A model generated the notes under the pieces. It was not told the origin of the DNA. It searched no databases and saw only the letters and a list, made by a program, of their open reading frames with translations. The translations under genes and the position numbers were made by a program. Of a stretch of DNA of 64,000 nucleotides, positions 23,938 to 34,992 are shown piece after piece (the stretch's first letter is position 1; each line of letters begins with the position of its first letter). The stretch lies in assembly GCA_021432635.1 (NCBI GenBank), contig MU270050.1, forward strand, positions 434,001 to 498,000. The letters run 5' to 3'. This DNA is from Thozetella sp. PMI_491 (taxonomy: Eukaryota > Ascomycota > Sordariomycetes > Chaetosphaeriales > Chaetosphaeriaceae).

Positions 23938-25658
23938 TTAAAATATTATAAGCGCCGTGGCAGCGGAAATAAGAAGCACCGAAACCCATGATATCTCTAG
24001 TTGGACACTTCCCGACGAACCGCTAATATCTGTCGGTGCTACGTTGCTGGGCTCGCTAGAAGAACTTCCTCCGGCCCTGCTCTGACTTGTTGACCGATAG
24101 TGGTTTGGATCCCCAACGTAGTACGAGGAGCTAAAGTACTCGCTACAGCTCTCAAAGCAGGTATACGTCTCGTGGAACACGGTGTATGACACCTGCATGG
24201 CTTGTGCAAATATGGCACCGTGATCAAAATCCCAGCTCCGCGTTGTTGTTTGATAGTCGGCGCGCTTGTCGTGCGCCCGCCCGTCGCTCGTCATAGTTAG
24301 GACTACCTCTTTACCCGAAAGCGCCGAAATATTCTGCGCCATACAGAAGGGGCTGAGGAATAGGCCTACCACGACGGGCTTCCCGTCGTGCACAGTAGTG
24401 GTCTGCGCAGGGATCTCTTGGTACGTAAAGCCGAACTCATTGGATGGACAGCAGGTGATCATTGTAGCCACCGCGTCGAAGGTTAGGGTAGGCGTCTTCC
24501 CGGAGGCGAGGTATGGTGGCTGGTCGAATGGCCCTGTCGTTCTCACCAGAGCAGGCGAGTAGCCCTGTGCGCATTCGGAATAGTAGGTAGCTGTTCCTTC
24601 TCCGTCCACTGTTGAGAGACCCCACCCTGGCGCCCAGCACGCCGTGTCTTCCGGCCCGGGAGAACCGAATTCGGTCAGTGCGCACTCCAGCCATGCCGGT
24701 GTAGACTGGTAGCCAGAGGCGCCGGAGACAGAGCATAGGTCGGAGGATACGAGCCAAAAGTGGGACGAGTCCAGACAGGACACTGGTGGCGTATACCGTG
24801 TGACGGGATGGGATGGGGGATGGGGATGGGCATTCTCCGACGTGGGTGTGGGGGTCGGCGTGGGACTCGCTAGTCGATTATACGGAGGACAGTTCCCTCC
24901 GTAGCAGGTCGATGTGGTGCCCGCGGCCGCGTCCTCATAGAGGCTTTTGTAAATATTTGCGGGTTCGGCAAGGATAGCGTCCCGATTATACACCCACGTC
25001 GCCTCAGTGGTGATGAGAGGCGAAGTTGAGACAGTGAGCGTAACCACCTGGTCCGACAGCGCCGTCACTTCGGTAGCTTGACAAAAGGGCGCAGAATTGA
25101 GTGACACTTCATATGTTACGCCGTAGTAGACATTAAGGATGGGATTCGCGGTGGGGACAAATGAGTATGCACTGGGACAACATACGGTTCTAACGACCGT
25201 AACGCTAGAGTACGTCCCGAGTGTTGCGACTTCTGCAGCTGTCTATCCACACCTAAGTGTTAGTAATTTCATGGAGTGTATCTTGATGTATATACTCGGA
25301 CCATGCCTCAAGAGCAGCAGCTGTAATGCTCCTAGTATTCGACGAAAATGGCAATAATGGACACGGGAAGACGGACCATGCTCTCGGGGCAATCGCTCCA
25401 AGCGGTGCCACCGCTCGTGTATGCATTATATGGGTAACACGAATAGTCGTCTAGCTTCACCTTTGGCGGCGGGCCGAGTACCGTGTAGGAGCACGTGAGA
25501 CTTGAGTATTCGAGGGTTGGGTGTGACGAGAATAGCCCCTGGGTAATTTTGCAACCCTGGGACGTGAGCCATAGGTTGGACGGCGCGAAACATGTCGGCT
25601 CTGGGGTAAAGACCGTCGTTACTGTGTCCGGCAATCCGTAATTGTTCACGTTCGCCAT
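23938..25658 (-). CDS. cysteine-rich, Ser/Thr/Pro-linked surface-type protein with tandem modules
   Basis: Two exons read leftward: 25658-25377 and 25242-23938. The intron at plus 25243-25376 is 134 nt with a weak GTCCGT donor; the product is 528 aa. An earlier in-frame Met at 25748 would add 30 residues but no signal peptide. Two copies of a module of about 190 aa can be traced. Module 1 runs from CFAPSNLWLTSQGC through DCPESM/TAAEVATLGTY to VVRTVCCPSAY and ends at STCYGGNCPP. Module 2 runs from CLDSSHFWLVSSDLC through YYSECAQGYSPA to TMITCCPSNEFGF and ends at TCFESCSEYF. A Pro/Thr/His-rich linker with a PTPTPTPT run separates them. The C-terminus is Ser-rich and then hydrophobic (WVSVLLISAATALIIF), like a GPI-anchor signal or tail helix. 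The missing signal peptide suggests that an upstream exon is absent from my model. Function unknown; wall or surface role inferred. Confidence 0.65.
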
Positions 25659-26374
25659 CGCGTAGTCAATAGTGATGGACTTTTTACCCAGCCCGTAATG
25701 GGCGAACAAGAGGGGTAGCTCGCTGTTTTGTTTGGGCGGGCTGGGCATACATCATCCCACGGCTACGTCTTGCAGAAGTGCGAGTGACAGCGCATTGGTC
25801 ACGCCCGTATTTGCATCTTGGCAGGCTTATTCATGGGCGTGAGGTGAGACGATTGGCTCGAACCTGTTCGTTGTAATCGGCTCTGCTGTAGTGCTACGGC
25901 ACAGCGATAGGATGTCATGTCTGACTAGCCCCAGAAGGGCCTGGTCGGAAGATGCTGGGTTGACTTTCTTGAATGGTGCACCTGCTGCCTGGGGCGATAT
26001 GATAGCATGCGCAGCGTGGTGCGCAAGCTAAGATCCTGGAGCTGCTGAGCCCTTCCTTACCAGGTATGCATTTTCTATAAACGCTCTACATACACGATCT
26101 TCAAACTTAGCCGTGTTTGTGCGACACAATACTCGAGTTGCCTAATACCCCGCTCACGCAGCAACCATTAGGAAGCCTTCGTCGCGATGGGTAACAAAGC
26201 CCACGTGCTAAATGGGATTTACAGTAAATTAAGTGATTTACCCTGCTACCGGTATATAAAGCCGCGTTGCCCACGCAGCCGACTAACGTCTTCGCTGCGC
26301 GGAAACACGAGGTGCTTAGATCGAGCAACAGCACCCAACAACAGGGGTAACAAGTCCCCGTTTACCTAGCAGAA
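25659..26374. promoter_or_regulatory. shared divergent promoter region
   Basis: This 716-bp region separates two divergently transcribed genes of related architecture. It contains TATATAAAG-like sequence near 26252-26261 upstream of the plus gene. Shared regulation is plausible but not shown. Confidence 0.4.
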
Positions 26375-27330
26375 ATGCCGACCGCGACAGTAGCTGAAAG
26401 CTTTTCTCTTACGAATTTGGGACCATTAACAACCACCTACAGCGCACCTGCGAGTTGCTTGACCGGCACCGAACATGTTATAATTGGTCCAACCTACATG
26501 CCGAACTTACCTAGTTGGCTTCCCACCTGCAGTCCCTGGACGTACGGCAACTGCCTACCAAGCGGCAGCGCGCTGGACGCCCTAGTGACGAGCGTCTTGG
26601 CCACCCCGAGTTTAAGTATCCTTCATTATCACTCACCTGGGTTGGTGTGTCCTGCCAACTGGGTCACCGCCGGCGTCGCGGTCAAGGCTTCTAACGGCAC
26701 CGTCAGCTCCAGCGGTGCCTTCAGCCCACCGCTTGCGACGTTGACGGGAACAGCCATTCATCACGTCGTGGAGCCGATCCTCAACGTGCTGATGAATGCG
26801 ATCGACCCTGGAGAGACTGCGGTGGTCTGCTGTCCGAGGTCAGGGCGCAAGCGCGATTCCTGAATATCCAATCGCTAACTCACGGCCACAGCAACTGGAC
26901 GGCCGACCCACTACATGGGTGTTACTCAACGCTACCGAGCTCCGTATATTCGCCCACAGGCGGTTGTGAGCGCATCGTGGACCCACATGATCTGGCCAGA
27001 CCAACGCGAACCTTCGACTTTTATGGGCAGACTATTACTGCTATAGTTCCCGCTATCACGGGCACGATTATTTCGACAATATTCACGACTTTTGAGCATT
27101 TAGAGGTATCCGAATACGTAGGAGTATCGACACTCCCCATGGTCACCATGGTGCACCAGGCTAGCGACAAGGAGGGCAATTCTGCTAGCACCAGTAGCTC
27201 GCCTAGCACTAGCAACCCTGCCAACATGTTACGGCCGGTGGGCGAGGGTTTCTCAAGCTTGTGGCTTACTCTCTGCGTGATGGTCGTGCTCATGATGGGG
27301 CTTGGCGTGATAGCACCGTTGGCGCGGTAG
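26375..27330 (+). CDS. cysteine-containing membrane-anchored protein, single CCPS-type module
   Basis: Two exons, 26375-26838 and 26892-27330, with a 53-nt intron, giving 300 aa. The splice joins AVVCCPS to NWTADPLHGCYSTLP, preserving a CCPS motif like those in the divergent neighbour. Other shared-type elements are the early CLTGTEH cysteine, SPGLVCPANWVTAGV, and a later GGCER. The C-terminal part has a Ser/Thr-rich stretch (ASTSSSPSTSNPA) then a strong hydrophobic helix (LWLTLCVMVVLMMGLGVI) and a short tail, so a tail-anchored or GPI-like surface protein is likely. As in the neighbour, no N-terminal signal peptide follows the chosen ATG. Function unknown. The pair may derive from one ancestral gene. 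Confidence 0.65.
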
Positions 27331-29282
27331 AGCCGCTAGATTCGGGAAAACACATGTATTCGTAGGAGTATAGATATTGGAAGTCGCGCGAAAGATTATT
27401 TACGAGGAGGCACTGGCAGGAAGAACATTCCAACTTGGTACTTAATGACTCTTAGGGAAACTAGAGTGTCGTTATTCTTGGTATAGTATTTTGCTGCCTA
27501 GGGTAGGCTAGCATGGGTAGAGCAAAGGGAAGCATCGATGACACTACAATATACCGCTGGGTGAACAGACGAAATCGGATTCTTGAAACCCCTAGGCCAT
27601 AAATGTACTAAGTGAGAATGTCTACGGGCACGGAGACATACACATTAACCTCGAGCGCTTGGCTCAATTACCACTTCGTCTTCCCATTTTCCTTCACCAG
27701 GAAGAAGATTATGAAAGCAGTAGTGTGAATCTGCAAGATCGTGTTCGATACGACTGTGTGCAGCGCTGATATAACGCCAAATGTTAGTACAGCACTGGGG
27801 TGGTGGTTAACGCGGTATTCCTTCACGTGGGCAGTACGAGATAAGTTTCATCGAATGTTGTGGCGTAGCGTTCTCTGTACGAAACGCATATCTATGGAAT
27901 GCCACAGTCCCCAAATAGGTTCCCGTGACGCAAAGATAGAGCCCTTTATCCCAGGGCACCCCCTGCTTAGGCGTCCGGAATCCTCGGAAGCCGGAAGAGT
28001 CCGAACGTTAAGGCCAGCATGAAAAGGCCAACAGCGATTCTCTTGCCACAAAATGGTTCCCTCCTGCTCACCCAACTTCTGCATTCGGCATTGTCAAAGA
28101 ATGCAAGTTTCGACTTCCCCAGGCGTTCTGGCCGGTAACCGATATCCTGCGTCTTATCACCGATGCCACGTGGCTGAGCGAAGAACCCGTCTGCGTCGTA
28201 CGCCGTAGATCGCGAGTCGTTAGTAGAGTTCGCATAATATTTCGGGACACTGGTCTTAGAACCAGTTCCCTATGCTTCTCGGTTTCGCTCCTGCTGGCTA
28301 TTGACGGGCAGCTGCACCATCGATCGAGGTAGTGCAATGATGCTGTCACCTGTCATTCGGAGATCTGCCGCGAGAGCGAGAGGGGTAGCAGGCGAAACTC
28401 CATCAACTTCTTGGCAGCAATGCAGGATTTATGCAGTGTTTTATGTCTGTGTCTTACTTTACGACATCGTCCATTCTGCCCACTTCAGCACCAGGGTCTC
28501 TAGTCCGCTCGAGTGTGTAATGGCCTTCTTCACCACGGTGAGATTTACACACACCGGACTTGCCCTCAGTCAATCCGAGTATTACTTGTGCTGGAGCTAG
28601 CTCGTCCTACTGCCTCTTCAGCCTGCTATTGCTGGCCTTCCTTGCTCGGTATCAGGCGGTCCGCTATCGAAAAAAAAAATCTGCGTAGATCGACCGAGGG
28701 TGTTTAGGGTAGACAATACCGGGGTCTGGCGGCTGCAGCATCTGATAGCGAAGTCTGATATTGCCAAATCATTCTTTTTTCTCATCCTCAGTTTTCTTTT
28801 CTCGGTTTGTACGGAGAGACGTAGCACAATGATCAGCCTATGGATCTGCACCCACGCGGTAGATGTGCTATGGTACGATCTGCTTTGCATCCGCTTGACA
28901 ACGAACAGTGGGCCGTATTGGGCGAATCGGCCAATGTCCACACCGCATTTGGCATATGTTTCGTGGTTCTCAAACATCCCTGGCCAGCGTGTTAATGCGA
29001 CCCCAGGACAATTATGCGCCCTTGGCGTGGCTATTGGCCGCCTGGTTCCGATCTGGCGCCCCCACAACACCGTAGCCTTCATCTCAACTACGACAGCGAG
29101 CCCGATTCGGGAAGTGTGCGGTCGCAGAATTGTTCCATGCTTCGACTGGACTCCATTCACAAGCATGCACAAGACGTGGCGACCACGAGTCGTTTAAGCA
29201 CCAGGTAAGTAGACCTAGTCGGCGACCCCCCCCTCCCCCATCTCTGGCTCGACAATCCCCCCAAAAAACATCCTCGCTGCTT
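27331..29282. other. long intergenic region
   Basis: No supportable gene was found. ORFs on both strands (for example a minus frame across 28618-29172) show no domain and overlap each other. The last few hundred bases are the presumed promoter and 5' UTR of the SPLRRNP-repeat gene, and contain C-runs (29226-29237) and A-rich tracts (29283-29305). Confidence 0.4.
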
Positions 29283-32200
29283 ATGAAAACAAACAAAAAA
29301 GAAAATAATGAGAGCTGTCCAAGCGACGGACAGACTTCCTCATCCAAAATATGTTTAATGGCTAACCACGCGCCTATGGAAGACCCGGCGAAGGACAGCC
29401 TCTCCCGACTGAGAGGCCTCGCCGAAACCCTGAAAGATTTGTTATTTTCTAATCACAATTTTGCCCAGGACTCTGTGCCGCTTCCCTCACGGCCTCAGTC
29501 TACCGCGTCAAGCGTAACCCTAGCTCAGAACGCACTCATCACTGCTCCCCCCAGTTTTCTCGAGCTCCGCCAAAACAGCCCTCAGGACTGTCAAAATCTC
29601 ATCATTGCTTCCGTCGACAGGGCGACTGTAGAGATATCCAGGACAATCATTCGACTTAATGCGACATTCTCCCAGCAGCTCCAGCAAGCATCAATATCGG
29701 CCTCCAATGGCATCAAGTCAGCGCAGGACTCGGCTTCATCGTCGATTGGCGTCATTAGCTCGAGTGCAAGTGTTGCGACATCGTCTGCATTTTCTAGCGT
29801 CACCGTCGCCCGCCTGGCCTTGTCGACCGCAAATTTTGCCTTCACGAGTGTCTCGTCGGCATCTATCAGCGATGTGGCGAAGTTGAGCTCCAGTTTGAGC
29901 TTGTTGCAAGCCAACTTGGACTTTGCACAGGTAGAGAGCACAGGTCCTCGGTGACAGAGTTCAGGTTCCTAACAGCAGCCTACAGGCTTCAGCCGCCTCG
30001 GCTCTCTCTTTGGCGAGCTCCTCCGCTATATCCGCCATTGCCTCCGTGTCGGCTTCAGCAGTGTCTTCGGCAGTGGCTTCGGCAGTGGCTTCTGCGACCG
30101 CACAAGAGCAGACCACGGTAGTTGTCCAGGGAGGGGGGATTCGCATCAGTCCACTTCAAGCCGCTGCGATCTTAGTCGGTGTTGCACTAGCGTCTATGCT
30201 CCTGAGCTTTTTGATTTTCTTCTTGATTATGAGGATGAGGAAAAGAACTCGAGATAGTTATCTGAGTGACAACGGCGACGTAAGCACTGCGAGAAATCTC
30301 GCTTCGCGCCAGAGCTCGGCCTTCCGCACTGGAAATGGAATCACGATCCGGGTCAATCGCCGGAAATCGCCCAATATACCATCGGTCCCCGACTTATCTG
30401 TGTTCGACAAGCCAGAGTACTCTCCAACCTCTCAGTTTTCGGAGAAGGAACTGTCGTCCCCGGCCAGCACTCAGCAATCTAGTGGCAACCCAGCACCCAT
30501 GATAGCCGCAGCGCTGGCTCCTACCTTTATGGAAACAGAGAAAATAGGCACAGCCATCTCTTTAGAAGACTCCGTGGCTCCGGCGACTGAAAGTTGGTCC
30601 CTCAAACGGGAAAACCAACCGGCTGGTACGAATCTGCCCCTCTGATTGCCAGGTTTGACTCCAGGCGACGGCTAACAATTGACTTCCGCCTAGACTTCTC
30701 TCAAACGTTCCGGCTTCCGGCACTCAGTCCTTTGTTTCCGCTCGACCCGGCCTACCAAGCCGCGCGAGCCAACATATCGGTTGCCCACCCACCCAAAGAT
30801 TCGCTTTACAAACGGGATAATTATGTTGGCCAGAAACCCGTGGTGCCTGTACCCCGATACTTCACAGAATCAAAGCCCAGCGTTGAGATTGAGGCTGCTC
30901 CTACGACAGTAGTCGAGAAGATCGTCAAAGAGCCGCCCAGGTTTATTTTTGAGGAACCGGTTCCAAAAATGATTCTGGAACCTGTCGCGGAAGTCATTAT
31001 CAGACCAGCCGAAATTATCGATGAACCGATTGCGCAGATCATCGAAGTGTCGAATGAAAATATTACTAAGAATCCGATCAAATACATTATGAAAGAGCCG
31101 GTTGAGGCGATCATAGATGAGTTGCCTGATAAGGAAGTCCCGGAGCCAGCTGAGGAGACACTGCTGGAGCAAGTCGAAGAGACAGTCGCGGAGCCAGCAG
31201 AAGAGATGCTCCTAGACCCAGTTGAGGAGGCCATTGAAGATCCAACGCTTCCCGATGAACCGGCTGAGGAGATAATTGAAGAGCCGGCTGAAGAGGTAAT
31301 CGAAGAGAGTTTCGCCGAGGAACCGGTTGTCGAAGAGCCAGTTGTCGAACATGCAACCGTCGAAGAACCAACCGTCGAAGAACCAATTCTCGAGGAGTCG
31401 GTTGAGGATATCATGCAAGACCCTGTCAGCACTATTGAAGAGCCAGTTCAAACGTCTTTCGAGCAAGAAGTCGAGGAGACACCCGAAGAACAAGTTTTTG
31501 AAGAGCCAGCTGAACGTCCCAAGGAAGATCTGGCTCCACCCACAGAAGTACAAACGGCTAGTCCGGACCCCATATTTGACGAAGAAGACGATATTTTAGA
31601 AGACAGCATAATCCCGGAGATCGATACATTGATACAAGTTATTTCTCAGCACAGCAGCTTCATCGAGGATGATCGCCTGTCCTCACTCCACTCCGACAGC
31701 AGCTCGCGGGCATCATCCCCGGGAAGCGACATTTCGCAGCCGAAGGAGGATACAAATGCCCGAGCGCTCGCTGAGCTCAGGGAGCGCACAATATCACCCT
31801 TGCGCCGCAATCCAGTTATTGTTGCTTCTCAGGATGAACAGCCTGTGCCAGCACTGCCCATTCCAGTCGTAGAACGAAACGGAATCTCGCCATTGCGGCG
31901 CAATCCACCCGATGAACGGCCAGCCACACCTCTTGTTGAGAGGGAGAGCAGCTTTGAAGAACCAGCAGACGTGCCAGAGGACGAAGAGCCAGAACCGAGA
32001 GGCCGGTCCATGGTGAGGACGTCAGACATCATCGAGGCGAGACTCTCGGCGATGATGGAAGCTGCGAAGGCAGAGCCCGTGCCCAAGACCGAGGTGCAAA
32101 TAGAAGATCGAAGTGAATCGCTGCTACGGAATCCTCTGTTGAACATGGCGACCTCGGAGGACTTGCTAAATGATAGAACATTGTCGCCACTGCGGCGTAA

Positions 32201-32810
32201 TCCCAGCAACCCTCCCGCCAGAAACCAAACGGCCCTCCCAGCAATGAGCGCAGCAGCTTCGGCAGACTTGATGGATAGAACATTGTCGCCACTACGACGC
32301 AACCCGAGCAACCCGAGGCTTCCGGCAAGCTCGCTCAGCACGATAGCCACGGCAGATGCAATGGATCGTCACTTGTCGCCCTTACGACGCAACCCTAGCA
32401 ATCCTCCTGCTGAGCATCAAGTTCCGCCTTTAGCTCCCTCATTAAACTCGCTAGCTCGTCCTATTCCACCCGGTGTTGCTGGGGCGCTCTCCGGCACCGA
32501 CTCCCCGCACCGCGCCCTTCCAGCGCCAGTCCTAGAGCCGGCGCGCCTCCAGCGTCCAGCCGAGCCTACTCTGAAGCCCAGAAGCAGCACGCAATTCTCC
32601 CAGGCGCTTTCTAAGTTTCAGAACCTGGCTGCTCGGAATCGCCAAGATACGATCAAGGCTGCGAGCGAGGTCACCTCACGTGCCATCGCGGGTATTTATA
32701 TCCCTGGTAGTCTGAGAGAACAAGCTGTGAGAGGTGTGAGCAAAAGTCGAGAGCGGGGGAAAAGTAGAACAAGAGGTGCCTCTGGTGTAAAAGAAGAACC
32801 AGAGGAGTAA
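29283..32810 (+). CDS. acidic single-pass membrane protein with SPLRRNP repeats
   Basis: Not recognised as a named protein. Exons are 29283-29930, 29986-30625 and 30694-32810 (introns 55 and 68 nt), giving about 1134 aa. A start at 29358 (MANHAPMEDPAKDS) is equally possible and gives 1109 aa. Residue numbers use the 29358 start. Residues 1-240 are Ser/Ala/Leu-rich and probably helical. One helix follows at about 245-272 (AAAILVGVALASMLLSFLIF) with a stop-transfer KRTRDSY. A very acidic Pro-Glu region at about 450-690 repeats EEP(V/A)xE units, including EEPVVEEPVVEH. Five copies of (T/G/H)(I/L)SPLRRNP follow near residues 771, 802, 901, 935 and 965, the last three extended to RNPSNP. The tail is basic, with SRAIAGIYIPGSLREQAVRG and KSRERGKSRTRG. 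There is no signal peptide. The SPLRRNP units, rich in SP and Arg, look like repeated short linear motifs for docking or phosphorylation. A septal, eisosomal or wall-linked scaffold is one guess. Confidence 0.75.
31794..32400 (+). repeat. five SPLRRNP-coding repeats
   Basis: Units begin near 31794, 31886, 32184, 32285 and 32374 inside the large acidic membrane protein. The codons differ among copies (for example TTGCGCCGC, CTGCGGCGT, CTACGACGC), so the peptide is kept while the DNA has drifted. That implies selection on the motif. Confidence 0.85.
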
Positions 32811-33985
32811 TGTTTGTTCGCACTTGGACGTCCATGATCTTCTCAAATATGAGCATGTGTATAACTATCATTTAAGAGCTATTTAGTCTTATACCAATAG
32901 TTGAATTGAACTATAATGATCCCCATGGCGAAGGAGAACATTCTCTCGGGAGAGGCTAATGCTCCTCTTGCCAGATATACGCGCTGAAGAACAGTGATAA
33001 GCAAGTGTATCTAGGCGATGTGTCTAGTAGTTTTGTGAACGGCGGCCGCTCTGATATAATGATGACAGAGGCTGCCAGAAATGGCGTTCCTCGCGATTTC
33101 ATTTTTATGGCGGAGGGGAAACTTCCCGGCGTGGGTAAAGCTGTACCTAACTCGGGATCCCAGCCGGCAACCAGCTCTCAAGAAAGTCACGAGATCGGCG
33201 GCCTATCGGTAGGTCGGGCCACTTGAGCTGCGAGAAACCGGCGCGGCGAATCGGACTAATGTTTGTTCCCGAGGATGCACACCCTCCCGAAAACTGTATA
33301 ATCTGAACAGCTAGTTCGGCCCCTGCCGTAGTCCTGCGCAGCGTCTTCTGTTGGCAAGGTACCGTAACGTGGCTCCGTTACGAAGCTCAGGGCTTGTGTG
33401 AGAATTAAAGCCCCCCCCCCGCCCCCCCGGCCTCAGTTTGAGGGCTTGCCCGCAGCATAGGGCGTATGCCCACAACAAGGCTTGTTGGATTTCTAAGGGC
33501 TTTCGGGGCTCTGGGAGCTTTTATTCCTATTACTTTTACACGTATTATAAAGATGCGATTCACGGTGAGAATTAAAAATACGATCTTGCGAATAGCGATT
33601 TATCATCTATCTGCTATCTCACTGAGCTATTTACAAACTTCAGGCGCGAGTATTGGATCTTTGCTACATAACCTCGTGGTTCTTTCCTCATCCTTAGGGA
33701 CATGGGAACCACGGTGGCCAATTAGATCACGGGGATTTTTCACAAGCCTGCAGCTGACAAGCCTTGTGCAGCCAGCAAAGCCTTTGTGTAGCTAACAAGC
33801 ATTGTTGCCTTAATAAGGCCTACAGGCCTTAGGCGCAGCCACATTCTCCCCTACGGTAGGTAATATATACCGCAGAATTCCTCCTCCTCGGCTCTTCATC
33901 CTAACCACACTCTCCCACGTCCCTACATGGGGTTCGAGCCCAATTATTTCGCAGTCCCTCGGCAACAACCGTCGTCAGCGCTAAG
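32811..33985. other. intergenic region with C-run and inverted repeat
   Basis: There is a long C-run interrupted by one G at about 33410-33428. ACAAGGCTTGT near 33476 and ACAAGCCTTGT near 33759 are inverted copies about 270 bp apart, possibly a small foldback or MITE-like element. A 55-73-codon plus frame at about 33005-33226 has no ATG near its start and is not called. Bases after 33800 are the promoter of the SDR gene. Confidence 0.4.
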
Positions 33986-34972
33986 ATGCTGAACATAGCC
34001 ATTGCAGCATTGGCATGCCTTGGTGTTATTCACGCCTTGAGATTTGCCCGATCTGTTTTCCGGTTCCTAGCACTTCACCTGGTTCCGTCTTCCCACCCAC
34101 TCCGATCCTATAAACGTGCCAGCGGCGATGCCTATGCGCTTGTTACTGGTAGCAGTGCCGGTATCGGCCTCGGGATTGCGCAGGAACTTGTTCGGCAAGG
34201 GTTCTGTGTAACACTCCTTGGCCATTTACCGGACGAGCTCGCCGAGTCAGCCGAGAGGCTGCGGGGTCTTCGCCCTGGAGCGAAGGTGAAAACTTTGGTA
34301 TTGAATGCACAGACGGCATCACGCGAGGCTATAGAGGAGGCGGTGAAATCAATCGCGGATTTAGAAGTAACAATTCTGGTCAACAATGTCGGCGGCAACC
34401 CGATTAGCCCGCCCATGATCCGCCAGCTGTCGACCTATTCGCCCGAGGATGTCGATGCCGTTCTCGACTTGAACGTGCGATTCATGTCCCAGCTCACAGC
34501 TCTCATGATCCCAATCATGTCACGCCGGGAACGTGCTGCGCCGGGCGAGCGATCGCTCATCATCGTCGTCTCCTCGGGGGCTAGGTACGGACTCCCGTGG
34601 CTTGTGATGTACGCCGCTTCTAAGGCATTCGGATTAATTTTCGGTGTATCACTTGCAAGAGAGCTCCGGGCCGACCCGGAGACCGCGCACATTGATTCCC
34701 TCGTCGTCGTACCGGGTGATGTGCGCAGCCACAGCAACGTCGAGGGCGTGGCAGCACACGAGCCCGGCTGGGAGGAATTCGGACGGAGCGTTGTTAGCAA
34801 AACCGACAGAGCGCTGCGGCAGGGCCGGATGGAGGTACGGCCGCACTGGAGGCATGATATCAGGATATCAGGGCTAGAGGCGTTGTCGGAAGGAATGAGA
34901 ACGAAAGCGTTCTTGGATGTTATGACGCCGAAGAGAGATACCTGGAGGAAGTTTCATGAAAAGACCCAATAA
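33986..34972 (+). CDS. membrane-anchored short-chain dehydrogenase, 3-ketoacyl-CoA reductase / 17-beta-HSD type
   Basis: Single-exon gene of 328 aa. The N-terminal hydrophobic segment (MLNIAIAALACLGVIHALRF) and following region resemble the membrane anchor of very-long-chain 3-ketoacyl-CoA reductases and 17-beta-hydroxysteroid dehydrogenases such as yeast Ifa38. The cofactor motif is VTGSSAGIGLGIA (about 53-65), the structural motif is LVNNVGGNP (about 131), the catalytic Ser is in IIVVSSGARYG, and the active-site Tyr/Lys are in YAASKAFGL (about 210). After the core come VVPGDVRS and an 80-aa tail. No ER-retrieval dilysine is seen at the end (HEKTQ). An ER-located NADPH reductase acting on a lipid or steroid-like ketone is inferred. 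The stop codon lies only 20 bp from the end of the convergent DUF1254/DUF1214 gene. Confidence 0.85.
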   Translation: MLNIAIAALACLGVIHALRFARSVFRFLALHLVPSSHPLRSYKRASGDAYALVTGSSAGIGLGIAQELVRQGFCVTLLGHLPDELAESAERLRGLRPGAKVKTLVLNAQTASREAIEEAVKSIADLEVTILVNNVGGNPISPPMIRQLSTYSPEDVDAVLDLNVRFMSQLTALMIPIMSRRERAAPGERSLIIVVSSGARYGLPWLVMYAASKAFGLIFGVSLARELRADPETAHIDSLVVVPGDVRSHSNVEGVAAHEPGWEEFGRSVVSKTDRALRQGRMEVRPHWRHDIRISGLEALSEGMRTKAFLDVMTPKRDTWRKFHEKTQ

Positions 34973-34992
34973 TATTACTAACTATACTCATC

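Noticed and set aside
28618-29172. Minus-strand ORF of 184 codons and overlapping plus ORFs
   Set aside because: They overlap one another, have no motif, no plausible exon chain and poor start context.
30821-31432. Long minus-strand ORF of 203 codons rich in Ser, Thr and Gly
   Set aside because: It is antisense to the Glu/Pro repeat region of the SPLRRNP gene. GAA/GAG-rich coding DNA leaves the opposite strand free of stops, and no domain is present.
33005-33226. Small plus-strand gene
   Set aside because: The open frame lacks an ATG near its start and shows no motif; could be 3' UTR of the preceding gene.
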